This document shows, piece after piece, positions 50,683 to 63,281 of a stretch of DNA of 64,000 nucleotides. Within the stretch, counting starts at the first letter, position 1. The number at the start of each line of letters is the position of its first letter. Origin of the DNA: Carya illinoinensis. Lineage: Eukaryota > Streptophyta > Magnoliopsida > Fagales > Juglandaceae. Under the pieces are notes generated by a model, which saw nothing but the letters and a program-made list of their open reading frames with translations, was not told where the DNA came from and made no database searches. The translations under genes were made by a program, and so were the position numbers. The stretch lies in assembly GCF_018687715.1 (NCBI RefSeq), contig NC_056758.1, positions 38,039,467 through 38,103,466 on the forward strand, written 5' to 3'.

Positions 50683-53600
50683 CTAAAAGCCAGTAACTCC
50701 AGAAAAGTGCTTATTCATGGCACGGTCCTTCCTGTAATGATTGCTTCTTCCTCCGCCTCCTCCTCCCCTCCTTCCCCTGCCTCTCTGATTACCCAAATTT
50801 CCCTTTGCTTCCACCTCAGAAGCATCAGACTGCTTATTTTCCTCCTCATTTGACTCTCTTGGCCTTCCCCCTCCCCTTCTTCCCCGGCCCCTCAAGTTCC
50901 CAACATTTCCTCTACCTTCTGACTGAGAAACATCAAACCGTTCATCTTGTTCCTCAGATGACTCTATCAGCTTCTTCACTGCACCAAGAGGAATGTTGCC
51001 ACCTTGTCCAAGGCCATAAATTAATTCTTCTTGAGCCTGAGACAATAGTGCTGCTTCACCACTATTTGCAACTGCAACCGAACCTGCAACTTTATAACTG
51101 TAGTTCTTCCCATCCCTGACATAGAATTGGGGCTTCTTTCTGGAACCCCATTTTGATCCAGAAGCATTTTGAACCGAGCTTCCAGACTCTGTCCCCCAAG
51201 ATTTCCCCAGATTCGAGCTCATTTTATCACCCATCATCTCAGTTTCCTCCATACCTGTTTCCCCAACACTCAACCCCAAATCATCAAAAGAGTCATCATA
51301 CTCATCTTCATACTCATACTGTGAAATTATAGTGCCAGAAATTGCAGAATCCTTTTCATTACGGATATCCAGGATATTGGAATCAGGCAAGTCACCTTGG
51401 GGCTTCCTCACATATCTCCCAAGAGAGGATGAGGATGAAAATGAGGGGCCCTCAAGTGGTTGCTCCCCAATTACAGACACTGAAGTGGTAGATGGTGGAT
51501 TTGTAGATTCAGTTTTTCCTTTTGGTGATGCAGGTTCCACTAGTTTCCCTTTTCCTTTATCATTTGAGCTCACAGATAAAGCAGGCTTGGGCATTGGAAT
51601 TGAATCTACTGAAGTGTCTAAGGACAGCAGGTCTTCATGAAGAGTTCCCTCCAGAATTCTCTGAATCACCTCTTCTGGATTCTGGTTATAGACTTCAAGA
51701 CAGGCAACAAGAAACCCTTTACCAAAGTCGGGGAAGAGATCCTTTATCTGACTGATTTTGGACTCCATTATCACAGCATCCTCATCCATCTGCACTTTGT
51801 TGCTTGCCAAAGGGGATTTTGTATAGTTGGGTCCCTTAATAGTTGCTTTTGGTTGATGCATCATTATACCAGATAGATATTGGAACTGTTCATCATCCAT
51901 GCATATCCATCCTGAACCAAAGTCAAATTAAATGTAAATGGCTTCAAGGTTTACACTCAAAATTGACAATGGCCAAAAAAATTATGCTCACAGAAGAAAG
52001 ATGAAGTAAGGTGAATCGTAGTTCTTTAAAAAAAAATAAAAAAAATCTATGAGCTACATGTTGTCCAAGTTGATCAACAATATAAAATGTGTAAAAAAAG
52101 CACTTGCCACCTCAATAATTGTTGTCCTTTTAGTAATGTGGAGTAAAAGTAACACCACAACGCCTTTAAAACCTTGAGAACTAAATTAAACCTAATGATA
52201 TATCGGGGACAAAACTAGAATCTGACATACAATTTAAGGACCAAATCATATTTTGACCAAAATAACTTTTTCAAGCATAAAAGCACTAACCAGTGTCCCG
52301 CAAACTCTCAAGTCTGCTCATTACATTGTGAACCTTCTCAACGCTTTGAAGGAATGTTTCCCTGTTCTCATTCTCCTGAAATTGTTGGGAAACCCCATTG
52401 ATCTCCCTAAAAGTTTGAACTAAAATATCTGCCCTAATGATGGGATCCTCTACATTTGCTGGAAACATCTTTGGGGCAGGTGGAACAGGGAAGCTATCAT
52501 CAAACACTTCATTACTTAGATGGCAAATTTCCACTAAATTCCATCCAAACTTGACTATTCTCATTGACAACATCTTCAAGCTTATAGCAACATCAGATAT
52601 CATTGCGTCTTCTGCTTGAAGGATGATCCTCAACCCCCGTTGTAGAGATGGTAGCAATGAATCATGCAATCTTGCAAGGGTTTTGAGCAATTCCTCATTC
52701 CCAGAACTGCAAGCACCGAGAAACTTCGCGTCAGAAGGAAAGAGAGTTCTCTCTTTTTTTGTTTGTTTTCTTTTTGAAATAAGTACAATTTTCTTCACAC
52801 TCTGGTCCAAAATGTAAAAACTATGACAAGACAACAGACCACTGAGGGAAATTAGCACGGGAGAAAAGTTTTTTTTTCAACATTAAAAATACTAATAATA
52901 TTGCCTTTTTCTTTTTGTTTGGTCAATAGTGAATGGCACTTTCATTCGAAGCAGAACCCTACAATATAATCAACCAAATATAGGGATGAACGTTCAATAT
53001 TAAAAAGGTTTCACCACAGAAAATTCCTAGCTAACATAGGTGTGTCATGTATACTTTCAGTGTACCTGGGCTATGCCCATCCTTATTTCAATAAAATAAC
53101 TTATTACTTATAAATTAAAAAAAAAAAATTCCTAGGTAACATCAGCATGTGCAGTGAATCAGTGACATAACCAGCAGATGCGTTGGCGGAAGAACTTTGC
53201 ATTGGAAAACTCACACCAACACCAAATATAAACCATTGACGACTATGAATCCCAGTAGCAAAAAAGGTACCTTAACTCAACAGGGCAAGAGAAGTATACA
53301 GCCGCTGGTTTGTATGCAGTTACAAAAGCATCCATGGATACAATTGAATCATTTATAAAGTCCATAACCTGCCAAGCAGCCATAATGATCGAGTAGCTGG
53401 AGAACCATTTTCAATTAATAATTTGACTGGTAGTTTATTTGACCCAACTTGTCTAGCATGAACCAAACTATAAGTTAAATATAAATGGTTTGAAGCTATT
53501 ACAGTATTTTGCATCTCCTTGAGGAAACTATTTCATTAAAAATAAAATATATATTCCCTCAAAAATAAAAATGAAGACAATCACCTCTAAATAATCAGAA

Positions 53601-56600
53601 TAAAGTCGACCGGATCCATGGTCTTCACGACTTCCAGTGGAAAGTAGGACCTACATGTAATGTTGATTCAGAAACTTTACATAACAACTTATGCAAATAT
53701 GCAATGACTCCTAGCTTAAAGAATAGCACAAATTCCCACAAGAAAAAGAGACCATGACAAATAAAGATGACCATATATATTAGCATAACTAGTGTAGTTT
53801 AACAAATATTAGTTCTGCAAAAGAATGAAGCAAGACCATGGAACACCAACATTCTCACTTTCTGATTCATGATACCTTTGTAACTAGTTACAACTTAAGA
53901 AAGCGAGAAGAGAATGAAGTACTCTATGATTCAGCTATTGGCGAGCATCCTTTGTAAAATATTTATATGAATCCTAAAAGATATATAAATTGAATTGGAG
54001 ATCATATTCACTCTTAACCCTTATCAGCCTAAAAGGTATGGAGCTTGTAAGAAACTTATCCCTAATAGAAACTTAAAATTACAAACCTCTGACATGGTTC
54101 TTAAATGATAACTGTACAAAAGAATGCCATACATCAGAACTTGGGCAAGCCGATGCTCAAACACTTTAATCGTCTTATAGTCAAGCTCAAATATTTGCGT
54201 CAATATGCCCTAAGAAAGTCCTGGTGCAAGCAAAAAAATGCTGTATCTGATACAAGCAAATTCTATTTCACTGCCAAAAAGAAAAGGCAATACAGGAGCC
54301 CAACAAGACTAAGTTCTGCTGATGCTCGACTACTTCAATATTCTTACTGTCGACCTCAACTATTTGTGTCAATATCCCCTAAAAAATGTCCTGGCGCAAG
54401 CAAAGAAAATTGGTATATCTACTACAAGCAATTTCTATTGAACTGAAAAAGAAAGCAATACAGGATCCTAACAAGACTGCTAGTGAACCCCACGGGAAAT
54501 AATCCACAAGTTTTCAGCCAAAAAATGAAGTTTGGAAAACTCAATTTAGAACCTAACTTATTTGGAAAGAATACCTGTAAAGATAAGCTGCAGCGTTGAT
54601 CCATTGTGTGGACAATGCTCAAGAAATGTGATATTACAGCAGTTAAGTTATCGTGGATCCTAGGCTGGGCTTTGAAAACATTTGCAACCTGGCGGATATA
54701 ATTATGCCACAGTGAGGAAAAAAGAGAGAAGCATGTACTTCTAGGCATTAGATGATAGCCTTCCCTTGACAAAATATCACAAGAACACACATCATTTGAT
54801 ATATCCCTCATCTCTCACTTGTCCCACATAAACTCCCTCCCCTTGGAATACATTAACTTAACAACCAGATGAGAAGTGGCAACTTCTCAACCCTTGAAGT
54901 GTTGCATTGACCACCAACAAATTGAGCACTGCTGAACTCAAAATCTGCAGGGCAGTAAATCCCAGCTCAATTAAGGTTTCCCTTTTGATCAGACCAGTGG
55001 AAAGATTTAGGCAGCAAGATATAAGTAAACCGTATTAATAAGACCAAGTTTCATGCATGGTTCCTGAGCTTCTGCATTCTTTTTCTCAGTGAGAAACCAA
55101 AAGAAAGAAAAAAGCATTTACAAAACTCACCAATTGTAGAGTCATAACTCATTATTTTTATCACTACTTTTAGCTGAAAAAAGACTTTGGTACTTAGAAA
55201 AATAAATAAAAATACATTATAAGCCGGTAAGGCAATAGTGGGTAAGAAAGATTACGACACCATCGAGCACCATAGGAAATGCATAGCAGATAGACTACTT
55301 TTTAGGGCAAATACTTACCAGTATTCTGGTCAAATCTTTGTTTTCATGACCGTATATGGCACATATATCTAACAACTTAGGCAACTCCAGCAACTTCTTG
55401 TCCTGCAAAATAACTACAAGGAAGAATTTGTGAACAAAAGTTTTTCAGAAAACTAATTTAAAAGAAAAAATAAAAAATCCCAGACCAAACATTCTAAACT
55501 TTTACCTTTAAAATATGTTAATTACTAGTGATAGCATTACTTGCCAAAAAACTTAAATATAGCATTGAACCATTGATAGCATTAGTTCATTAAATCAACA
55601 ATACTTTTGTTAATAAGTATTAAAGCACTGTGCCATTATTTGGAGTGATACGGAAAACATGGATGTAGGGACGATATTTTATAGACATACAAAAAAACTG
55701 AGACACCAACTGATCCATAAAAGTATCTACAGAATACAGTAAAAAAATGGGATTATAAGCAACCAATACAAAAAGGCAAAAAAGGATTGTGCTTTCCTCT
55801 GTATTTGGGTGCAGCTCGTTTATGAGTATGCAATCAGACATTCGTGTCTGTAGAAATAATTGGCAGTATGTACCGAATCACATCATTCACAAATATTATA
55901 GAGAAGTGTCACATAGCACACCGCGTAGGAATCACCTGATAACGTTTTATTCAATTGTTTGGAAGGCAATCCATATCAATCGTCTTTCACCCACATTTTT
56001 ATTACCTTTGTCAACAAGTAAAAAGTGCACGCACAAATTACAGTGTAAGAGAGAGAGAACCACCTCCATAATCTTTCGTACTAAGACTATCAGCGGCCCG
56101 AGCGCCAGGTTCTCGATTAGAAGATCTGCCACCAAAGTAAATTCCTAATTAGTTGAGGATAAGAACGAAGAATGAGAAAAAATATATAACATACCAATTC
56201 AGACCACCTAAAATTGGAACTTACATGCGATACAATACCATAAAGACGCGGCGGCTTAACTCAAGCTCTCCAACAATAACCCCTGCAACTATTCCCTTGG
56301 CTCCATGGTGAGGGAAATCGTACCATCTGCTCCTAAACTGTAGGAAGCTATCAAGAAATTCGAGAAAGGAAGTGTCCCTCGCCACTGAGAATAGAGAGGA
56401 AAGAAAAAGAACTTTGAGATTTACCCAACCAGATGAGGAACGAGATCACACTGATAATTGAGAGAAATACATATTTCTAGGTAGAACAACAAAATCTATT
56501 TGAGAGAGTGGAGCGAAGATTATGTAGAATATTAAACGTGGAAACCTTCTGTCCAGAAGTTCCTGGCGTTCAACTTGAGCATACGCGACAACTCTCGGTT

Positions 56601-56972
56601 CAAAAGATCCACAACTCTCTGAGACTCCACGGGATCCAATCCACCTTCGTCGGCGCCGAGCCCAGCCGCCACCGCCTCGTCTTGGGGCAAGTAATTTACG
56701 AAATTGCCACCAGGAGTTGTGCTAGCCACAAAATCTCCGTTCTCCCCCATTCGAACCCTACTCACTGTCAACGCAGGTGGACCAGAGCTGGTTGTGGCGG
56801 CATCCGATTGTTTGGAAAGCGACTGTCTGAGAGAAGTAGAGAGTGTGGAAATGGAATTGGGGTTCGCTTCTTTTGGAGTTGAGTTATGGTTTTTGGGCAC
56901 GAATTTCTTTTGCGTTCTAGCGAAACTCTCCTTGTTTACCGCATGCCTGTTGTTACCGTATCGACTCGCCAT
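50683..56972 (-). CDS. CUE-domain protein, ASCC2-like
   Basis: Ten exons (minus strand): 56972-56546, 56384-56225, 56125-56064, 55551-55541 (11-nt microexon), 55402-55319, 54688-54575, 53650-53585, 53368-53271, 52706-52291 and 51911-50683. They sum to 2,667 nt, 888 residues plus stop. The N-terminal half matches ASCC2 homologues (HHGAKGIVAGVIVGELELSR, DKKLLELPKLLDICAIYGHE, QPRIHDNLTAVISHFLSIVH). The CUE ubiquitin-binding domain is at about residues 530-573 (ISQIKDLFPDFGKGFLVACL, then EEVIQRILEGTL). The tail has RGRGRRGGG repeats, likely RNA-binding. Animal ASCC2 binds Lys63-linked ubiquitin and works in collided-ribosome rescue and alkylation repair; the same role here is inferred. The first ATG was chosen. 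A 29-C run lies in the 5' leader. Confidence 0.9.
53038..53125 (+). mobile_element. 5'-truncated LINE/SINE-type retroposon in a CUE-gene intron
   Basis: This 88-bp insert carries GTGTACCTGGGCTATGCCCAT, then TTCAATAAAATAACTTATTACT and a poly-A end, as in plant LINE 3' ends. It is flanked by a 17-bp direct repeat AAATTCCTAG(C/G)TAACAT at 53021-53037 and 53126-53142 with one mismatch, as expected from target-primed reverse transcription. Confidence 0.82.
55541..55551 (-). other. 11-nt microexon of the CUE gene
   Basis: TTTTTTGGCAA lies between an acceptor ATTTAAG and a donor GTAATG on the minus strand. Exon 3 ends in phase 1 and exon 5 (DKKLLEL) needs phase 0, so 11 bases are required. The result, GVFWQDKKLLEL, lines up with the AVLLQDKK of homologues as I recall them. 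Confidence 0.75.
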
Positions 56973-58432
56973 GTTTGCACAATTGATTTCAGGAGAGAGA
57001 AGAGAGAGAGAGAGAGAGAAGGTGGGGGGGGGGGGGGGGGGGGGGGGGGGGGTGGTGTTTCGAAATGTAGGGAAGTCGGAGCGACTGCAGAGTACGACAA
57101 GGCGGATGGGGCCTGTGGGTGGCTGCCGAAATAATTTATCTTTTGTGTTGATTAAATTAGTTAATTAAATTACTAATTTGGTTTAACTACCTTTCCAAAT
57201 TTTCAACAATCGGCCCATGGGCTCTCGTTTGGACCTAAAATATTGTTTGAAGAGAGAGAGAGTTTCGATTTTTATCATGTATAAAATAGTTCTATTTTGG
57301 GTTTTTGACTCACCCGCTCCATTTGACCCTAGCATATTTCTGCTTCTTCTTCCTCTTTTTTTTTTTTTTTTTTTTAAATATATTTTTTTAAATATTTAAA
57401 TATTTTTTTTAAATAAAAAAATACACAAATATACTTAAAATCACATCTTCAATCATTAAATAAATAAATAAATTACCGAGCAACTTGAGCTGCAAAGTAG
57501 CTTTTTTCTTTTGTAAATTACAAAAAATCAATACAAATATTCAAACGAAAACTATTTCGAGAGATGAAATTTTTTATGCGAAAAACATATTTTGTATTAT
57601 ATATTTACAAAAATAGAAATTTTTTGAGAAATTCATTACCACCTAACGACTAGGCAATATCTCCAACAGGACATAAAATTACATCACTATGAAAAAATAT
57701 CTCAAAAATTGTCAACTTCAAAAATTATACCCAACTTATTTTTGCGACTAAAGTGGCCATCAAATTTAAGAGCTATGTAATTGTCAAATGCCAAGACAAC
57801 TATTGACTGATAAATATGTTGAGAAATAGAAGGCAGAGAGGGAATCCATCCTGCCATACTTGTTTCCATTTTTATATTGAGGCGAGTCCGTGCGAGATCT
57901 GTAACTATGAAAATTCCAGAATCATGAAAGAATACAATTAAGGACAAAAACGAGGGCATTGCTTCACCACAAAATCATATACAAAAAACAACAATAGGAG
58001 ATTTTTCTTTTCTGAGAAAACAAACACTCCTAGAAGCTCGATACAGATCACAGCAGGTGATTTAAGTGAATAACTGTATTCCACAAGCACCAAATTAAAA
58101 CTCTCAGTGTGCCGTAGGAAGCACCAATTTGTCACAAGATTCCCCTTGGAAATTTAGAATTTTGACCCGTTAATTTCGGTTCTGATGAAAAAGTGAGATG
58201 CAGCTTCTCATCTTTTGCCAAGTGCAGGTGGGCTAAACCTGATTGCAGGGACGACAAAATTGCTAAGCAGAATAAAAGCATCATCACTACGGTTTTTTCT
58301 CTAATCAGTATCAAATTCAATATGGCAGAATGACTGTTGGGAGTCATAACACCATTCTGAAAGTGTTGAAAATATCATTCTTTGGAGATGAACAGCTCCG
58401 CTCTAAAGCTTCATCAAGTCGAACTGTGCATA
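56973..58432. other. Spacer between the CUE and SPOC genes
   Basis: This holds the CUE-gene 5' leader and promoter and the likely 3' UTR of the SPOC gene. A poly-T run lies near 57356-57376. No further gene is supported; an open frame at 58347-58132 (-) starts with a hydrophobic stretch but probably lies in the 3' UTR. Confidence 0.5.
57001..57052. repeat. (GA)n followed by a 29-G homopolymer
   Basis: (AG)n at 57001-57019 is followed by 29 consecutive G at 57024-57052, 52 bases before the CUE-gene ATG. On the mRNA strand this is poly-C. The length is unusual for genomic DNA and could be an assembly estimate. Confidence 0.9.
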
Positions 58433-61400
58433 TTAGGCCCATTCTAAGTTTGTTTCCTTGGGCAAAACCAGAGCAATGAGGCAATCAGATGATTTAGGTG
58501 CAATGGAGAGCATGGAACATGCATCATGCGAGTAGGGAAGTATGAACAAAAGCCTTGCCCAAATGGTATTCACTGCTGGGATCTTGATTACTCCTGCACA
58601 GTCCCTCTGCTTCAAGTATGATATGAAATCCTGAAACTGCAGAACACAATTTTTAGGACTCAAAAAAGTTTTGCAACTGCAGCTTACAGCTTATTACAGA
58701 AACTGGGTTCCCATCATGCCTGACTGCATGCACATGAGATTAGGAAACTGGGTTCTGATCATGCGAGTTGTGTGAGTGCAATGAACTCAACATAACCTAT
58801 CTATCCTTCTAGCTGAATGAAAATAAAGTTGGGACCACCTTACAAAATAAGGAGTTCAATAATTACAATTAGCTCCTCCCAAAGGGGCCTGGGACAGGGA
58901 GACCCAGATATGGCTATACCTACAGCATTTCTGCATTAAGTGGTCACACTTTAAGAATCGAGAACCCCCCACACTAGCGCTTAAGACGTGAGACCTTTAC
59001 CATTACACCAAACTGCAGGTGCCCTATCAGAATCTTAAGCATCACATTTCCAAAAGCTTTTATTGTCACCAGTCAATTGATCTTTGGGTGAAAAACAAAT
59101 TCCACATTACTTTACCAAAGCATTGATTAGATTTGAGTCTTCATAGACTTCATATAATCAACGAGTACACCAAACAGAGGGGCATGGGCTTCAATGCTTA
59201 ATTACTTTCATTAAAGAACGGAATCAAGATAAATATTCAGATAACTTACGCCTTTACGGTCACCTGCAGAAGATGGGATCAGCTGACATACCTCCCTCTG
59301 CATCACATGTCAAAACCACAAATATTTACAACTGAAATTAGAAAAAGAAATCGAAAGACAGGAAAAAAACATGCGCATGCCAATTTACTCTCAACAGAAT
59401 TTCAAAGAGAGAGAATATCCAGAGACTCACTTTATGTGGTGGGGCACTCGTAAATGTTGATCTAACATGCCGGAAATCTGTGCGTTTGGTCATATCTAAT
59501 TTAGCAGGCCATCTGCACCAAGCAGTAGCAAGAAAAACTACTATTAGAAATAGTCCGGTCCAAACAAAATCATCAACAAAGTGGATAATGGGAAATGTGG
59601 TCCTTACTCAGAAGGCTCCGAAAGAGCGTTTGAATATTTGCAAATATCAGAGTCCAGTCTATGTGCATAAACTGTGCAGTAATGAACCCCACTTTTACAT
59701 AATGTACCTTGCCACTGATGTTTGGGACACTGTCCAGAACTTTCTGTCTTGGATGGTTCTACAATAGGAGGAGGTGGAGGGGGAGAACTGGGGGGAGGAG
59801 GGACTGAAGGTGGCTTTGATTGAGGCAAAGGAGGTGGAGATGGAGGCAATGGAGGTGGCATTTCAGGCTGAGGTGGTGGCAGGGACGATAAAGGTGGCGG
59901 TGCAACAGGCAAGGAAAACATTTGGTCAAAATGGTGCATTGGAGCTCCTTGTATCTGTGCTAATGGTGTCACAGAAGCAGGTATAAAAGGAGCTGCAACA
60001 GCATTACCATGAAAACTATTAGTCATTACACCTGGCGAGACAGGGTTCAAAGGCATCTGATGATGTAAACCTCGTGCATCCCAGGAACTGTTTGGAGGAA
60101 GGTAAACAGGTCGCATATACGATGATGACTGAATTTGCTGTGGTGAGGGAATAGGTGGTCCCTGTGCTGCGAAGGGCATGCAAGGAATGTTCACTGGCGC
60201 AGAATGTAGCTCAATTTCAGGTTTCTTATACATCCACATTTGTTCGGCAGAACCAGAAACACCATGACCACCTAAAATAAAATCATTCCACAAAAACTCA
60301 TTCAGTTATATGAGAAAAGAAGAGAAAAAATTATTTTTGTTTACATGTTAATCATCAATATATCACCTCCTTGTGAAGGATCTAGCCCTGCACTGCTATC
60401 ATAACCATCAACTTTTCTCCCCCCAACTTCAGGCATCTCTCCAGAAACTGCCCAGTTTGACTGAAATGAATACCCGCAATGTACTGTATTTGCATGATTA
60501 TCAAGCTTCATTCTGGGGGATACAAGCTCCATAGAGCTGCTCTCATTTTTCATTGAGAAAGGTGCAGGATGCTGCTTTCCTGGTTGACTGTTCAAAGGAG
60601 ATAGTAAAGAATAGTAGAGCTTAATAAAAGTATTATCATCAAGAATTAAACTCAGAAGTATTTGACAAGAAACATATGCATAACTCTAGAAGTTCAAACA
60701 ATAACTCATAGAAGATTTACATTCCATGCACCACTTGTAAAATCAAGTTTCAAGAAAAAATAATAATTAAAAGAAATATAAGAACAGTGCATTATCAACT
60801 CAAAACTAAATAAATTTTGAGCTCTTGGGCATACTTCATTAATTATCTTAAGTTAATAAAGACGGAACAAATTGAATATAAGTAAGGAGAATAGTACACA
60901 AATACGATTACAACTCACATGCCAAATGAAAGGTCAGAAGGAACATTAGAACCGATGAAAAACATATACTACTTTAATTTAACACCAAAACCTGAATTTG
61001 GTACGAAACAACTAATTCCAAATGTAACTTTACAGGACATTTTTTCAGGAAAAAAGTAACATGTAAAAAGACCACATCCTCAATCCCATTCTTATTTGGT
61101 CCCTTTTTTTTTTTTTGGGGGGGGGGGGGGTTCATTTCAACTAGAGCACATTGGCCATACATAGCCAGGGTTTTTTGAGGCCAGAATTGTTCGACCTCCT
61201 TATTTCTTGCCTTAGAATGTTTCAGATTTAATGTCGCTACTTTTCAGCCCATGATGATCTGTGATAGCACGAGTACCTTGTATATTATCAACAGAATAGG
61301 TCACAATTTATACGAATGCCCGACTATACAGAGGATGGGAACATCTACTTCCACGTAAACGTTTATTGGTTGGTAAGTTATAGTTCGGGGGTCTTGAACC

Positions 61401-63281
61401 CACACTTTCTCCCAATATATGATTAAAATTCAATGGCCATGAGTTGGTAATTCATGATGCTCCAATGTCAATCCAAATGCTTTGTCAATGGGAGGAATTA
61501 AGGGCACAATTTTTGAATGAAATCAAGTGTAAAGTGACTTCAAACCTGAATTCTATTTGAAAGAACAATCCAGGAGAACCACGGAGATTCTTCAAAATTG
61601 TGATTGCAGCATCGACACTGCTGCATTCAACAAACCAACTGCACCCCATCTGAATATTTGCTCGGGTCAACCTGACTACAGACCCAACATTGCTGACAGC
61701 CAGACTACAAATGGCCATTAGCTCATCATCTGTGAGGAATGGGGAGCTAATATTAGGAAGACTAATCCAAAGTGTATTTGATGGCACTTTATCTTCTTCC
61801 CTTGTCATGGCAGTATGGCTGTTTCCAGATATATAATTGTCAAAGAAGCTTGAGTTCTGATTGATATTATATTTTGTACGTAATGATGAAAGTAAGGAAG
61901 ATAAGTGAGGCATCCTCATCCTACAACTGTCAGCAGGGCTCCCTGGTACAGTTCGGGGGTGAGGTGATCCAATACTGTTACTAGATATGGTTCCAAGGTT
62001 ACTGTTTCTGGCATCAACATGGGTAGGGACAGATCTTGCGCCATCTATAAGAGGCACTGCAACATTAGATGGCCCCACATTCAGAGGTGCCCGATAATTA
62101 CTTCGCTCCTTGCGCTGCTGTCTGAGATGGGCCATTACAGAGGCAGCTTCTTCAGGAGATTCAAACTCCATCAGTAATGCACCCTCACTAAAAAGCTCAG
62201 TAACAGTGTAGGGACCCTTGTAAACCACTTTCCTTGATTCATGCAGAATCTCATCCTTGGCCCATTGGCTTGAAACATTTCCAACATAAACATGAGAACT
62301 TGAACCAACCGCAACGCCATTCATTGCACCCCTAGTTCCCAATCCTACATCGATGAACTTGATACGCCATGGGAAATGCCGCCGCATATATTCACGAGCC
62401 TTTATGGCATCAATGATGTTTCTGTACTCCACTAAGGCAAATCCTTTGACTGGAAAAAAAATAAATTGCTCTATAGGACCAAACCTCTCAAACTGAAACC
62501 TTATATGAGCTTCAGATGTATCTGATCCTGAAAAACCCACCCAGAGCTGTTTAGACGCAGAGACAATATCCATGGCTGCAGGGTCCCCATCAGAATGCCA
62601 AACAATTTGGGTTGTCGAATTACATGGCATTCCCAAGTGATGTTGAGGAGAAGTCAAAGCATTATTTATGCCTCCACAGGAAGATCTCATGGTGGACATA
62701 CTGGAATCCATATTTGAAACCTGATTCTTCTCAACATTAAAAGAATTACTTCTACCTTCAAATGAATTACTCCTGAAGTGTAACGGAGTTCTTCTAGCAG
62801 GTGAAAATAATTCCCCGGAAGACCGGCCACGCGACACATCACTATTCTCGCCGGACTCAAAATCCATGGGCCTCGAGCCTCCAATATCATGAGCAGAACC
62901 TGAATTTGAGTGGTGATCAGTTTCATGAGAAATTACTGAAGAGCAAATTTTGGAATATCTATCTGAACTTTATCAGATATCAAACTATCACCAATAATGG
63001 ATGTCTGAATTACCTTTCTTTCCAGATGGATCATCGGAGTGTTCATGTTGATTAGAGATCCTATGCACTGAATATCTCTGATTAACATACTTAGATGAAT
63101 CAGGATCATCCTCATCACTATCTACCAGTCTGCCTTCTACAGAAATTGCTTCTTTAAACGATTGAATGATTCCTTCCAAAGCTGACAAAATATCAGAAAC
63201 AGTACTAGAAAATGACGAGTTATTTAATTTCTTGAACTTTGAGAAAATCCATCTCTGCAATGATCGGTCTTTTCCAAGAAC
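58433..63281 (-). CDS. RRM and SPOC domain protein (FPA/Spen-like), 3' part
   Basis: Seven exons (minus strand) are visible: 63281-63014, 62899-61546, 60587-60367, 60271-59608, 59512-59431, 59297-59250 and 58636-58433. They sum to 947 codons including the stop. The first begins in phase at an acceptor, so the true start lies further right or outside the window. RRM-like domains: LWVGFSG with KGFALVEY, then VYVGNVS with [13 protein letters not shown], then LWISLPN with [15 protein letters not shown] long Pro-rich linker (near 59766-59890) follows. The C-terminus is a SPOC domain: [20 protein letters not shown] through [10 protein letters not shown] to [13 protein letters not shown] and [13 protein letters not shown]. 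Related FPA regulates RNA 3'-end choice; that function here is inference. Confidence 0.9.
58850..59025 (-). mobile_element. tRNA-derived SINE in the last intron of the SPOC gene
   Basis: On the minus strand 59010-58994 reads TGGTGTAATGGTAAAGG, a tRNA-like A box, and about 35 bases later GGTTCTCGATTC resembles a B box (GGTTCGANTCC). The downstream body ends in an AT-rich tail. It does not fold as a good tRNA because of changes in the arms. Borders are approximate and no target duplication was confirmed. Confidence 0.6.
61104..61130. repeat. Poly-T/poly-G junction
   Basis: 13 T followed by 14 G in an intron of the SPOC gene. Confidence 0.9.

Noticed and set aside
56704..57168. Plus-strand open frames with Gly runs
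   Set aside because: They arise from the poly-G and GA tracts and the antisense of the CUE-gene first exon.
58994..59010. tRNA gene
   Set aside because: A and B box-like sequences exist, but the arms do not pair as a tRNA; it is better explained as a SINE.
59774..59986. Plus-strand open frame rich in Glu and Val
   Set aside because: It is the antisense of the Pro-rich linker of the SPOC gene.
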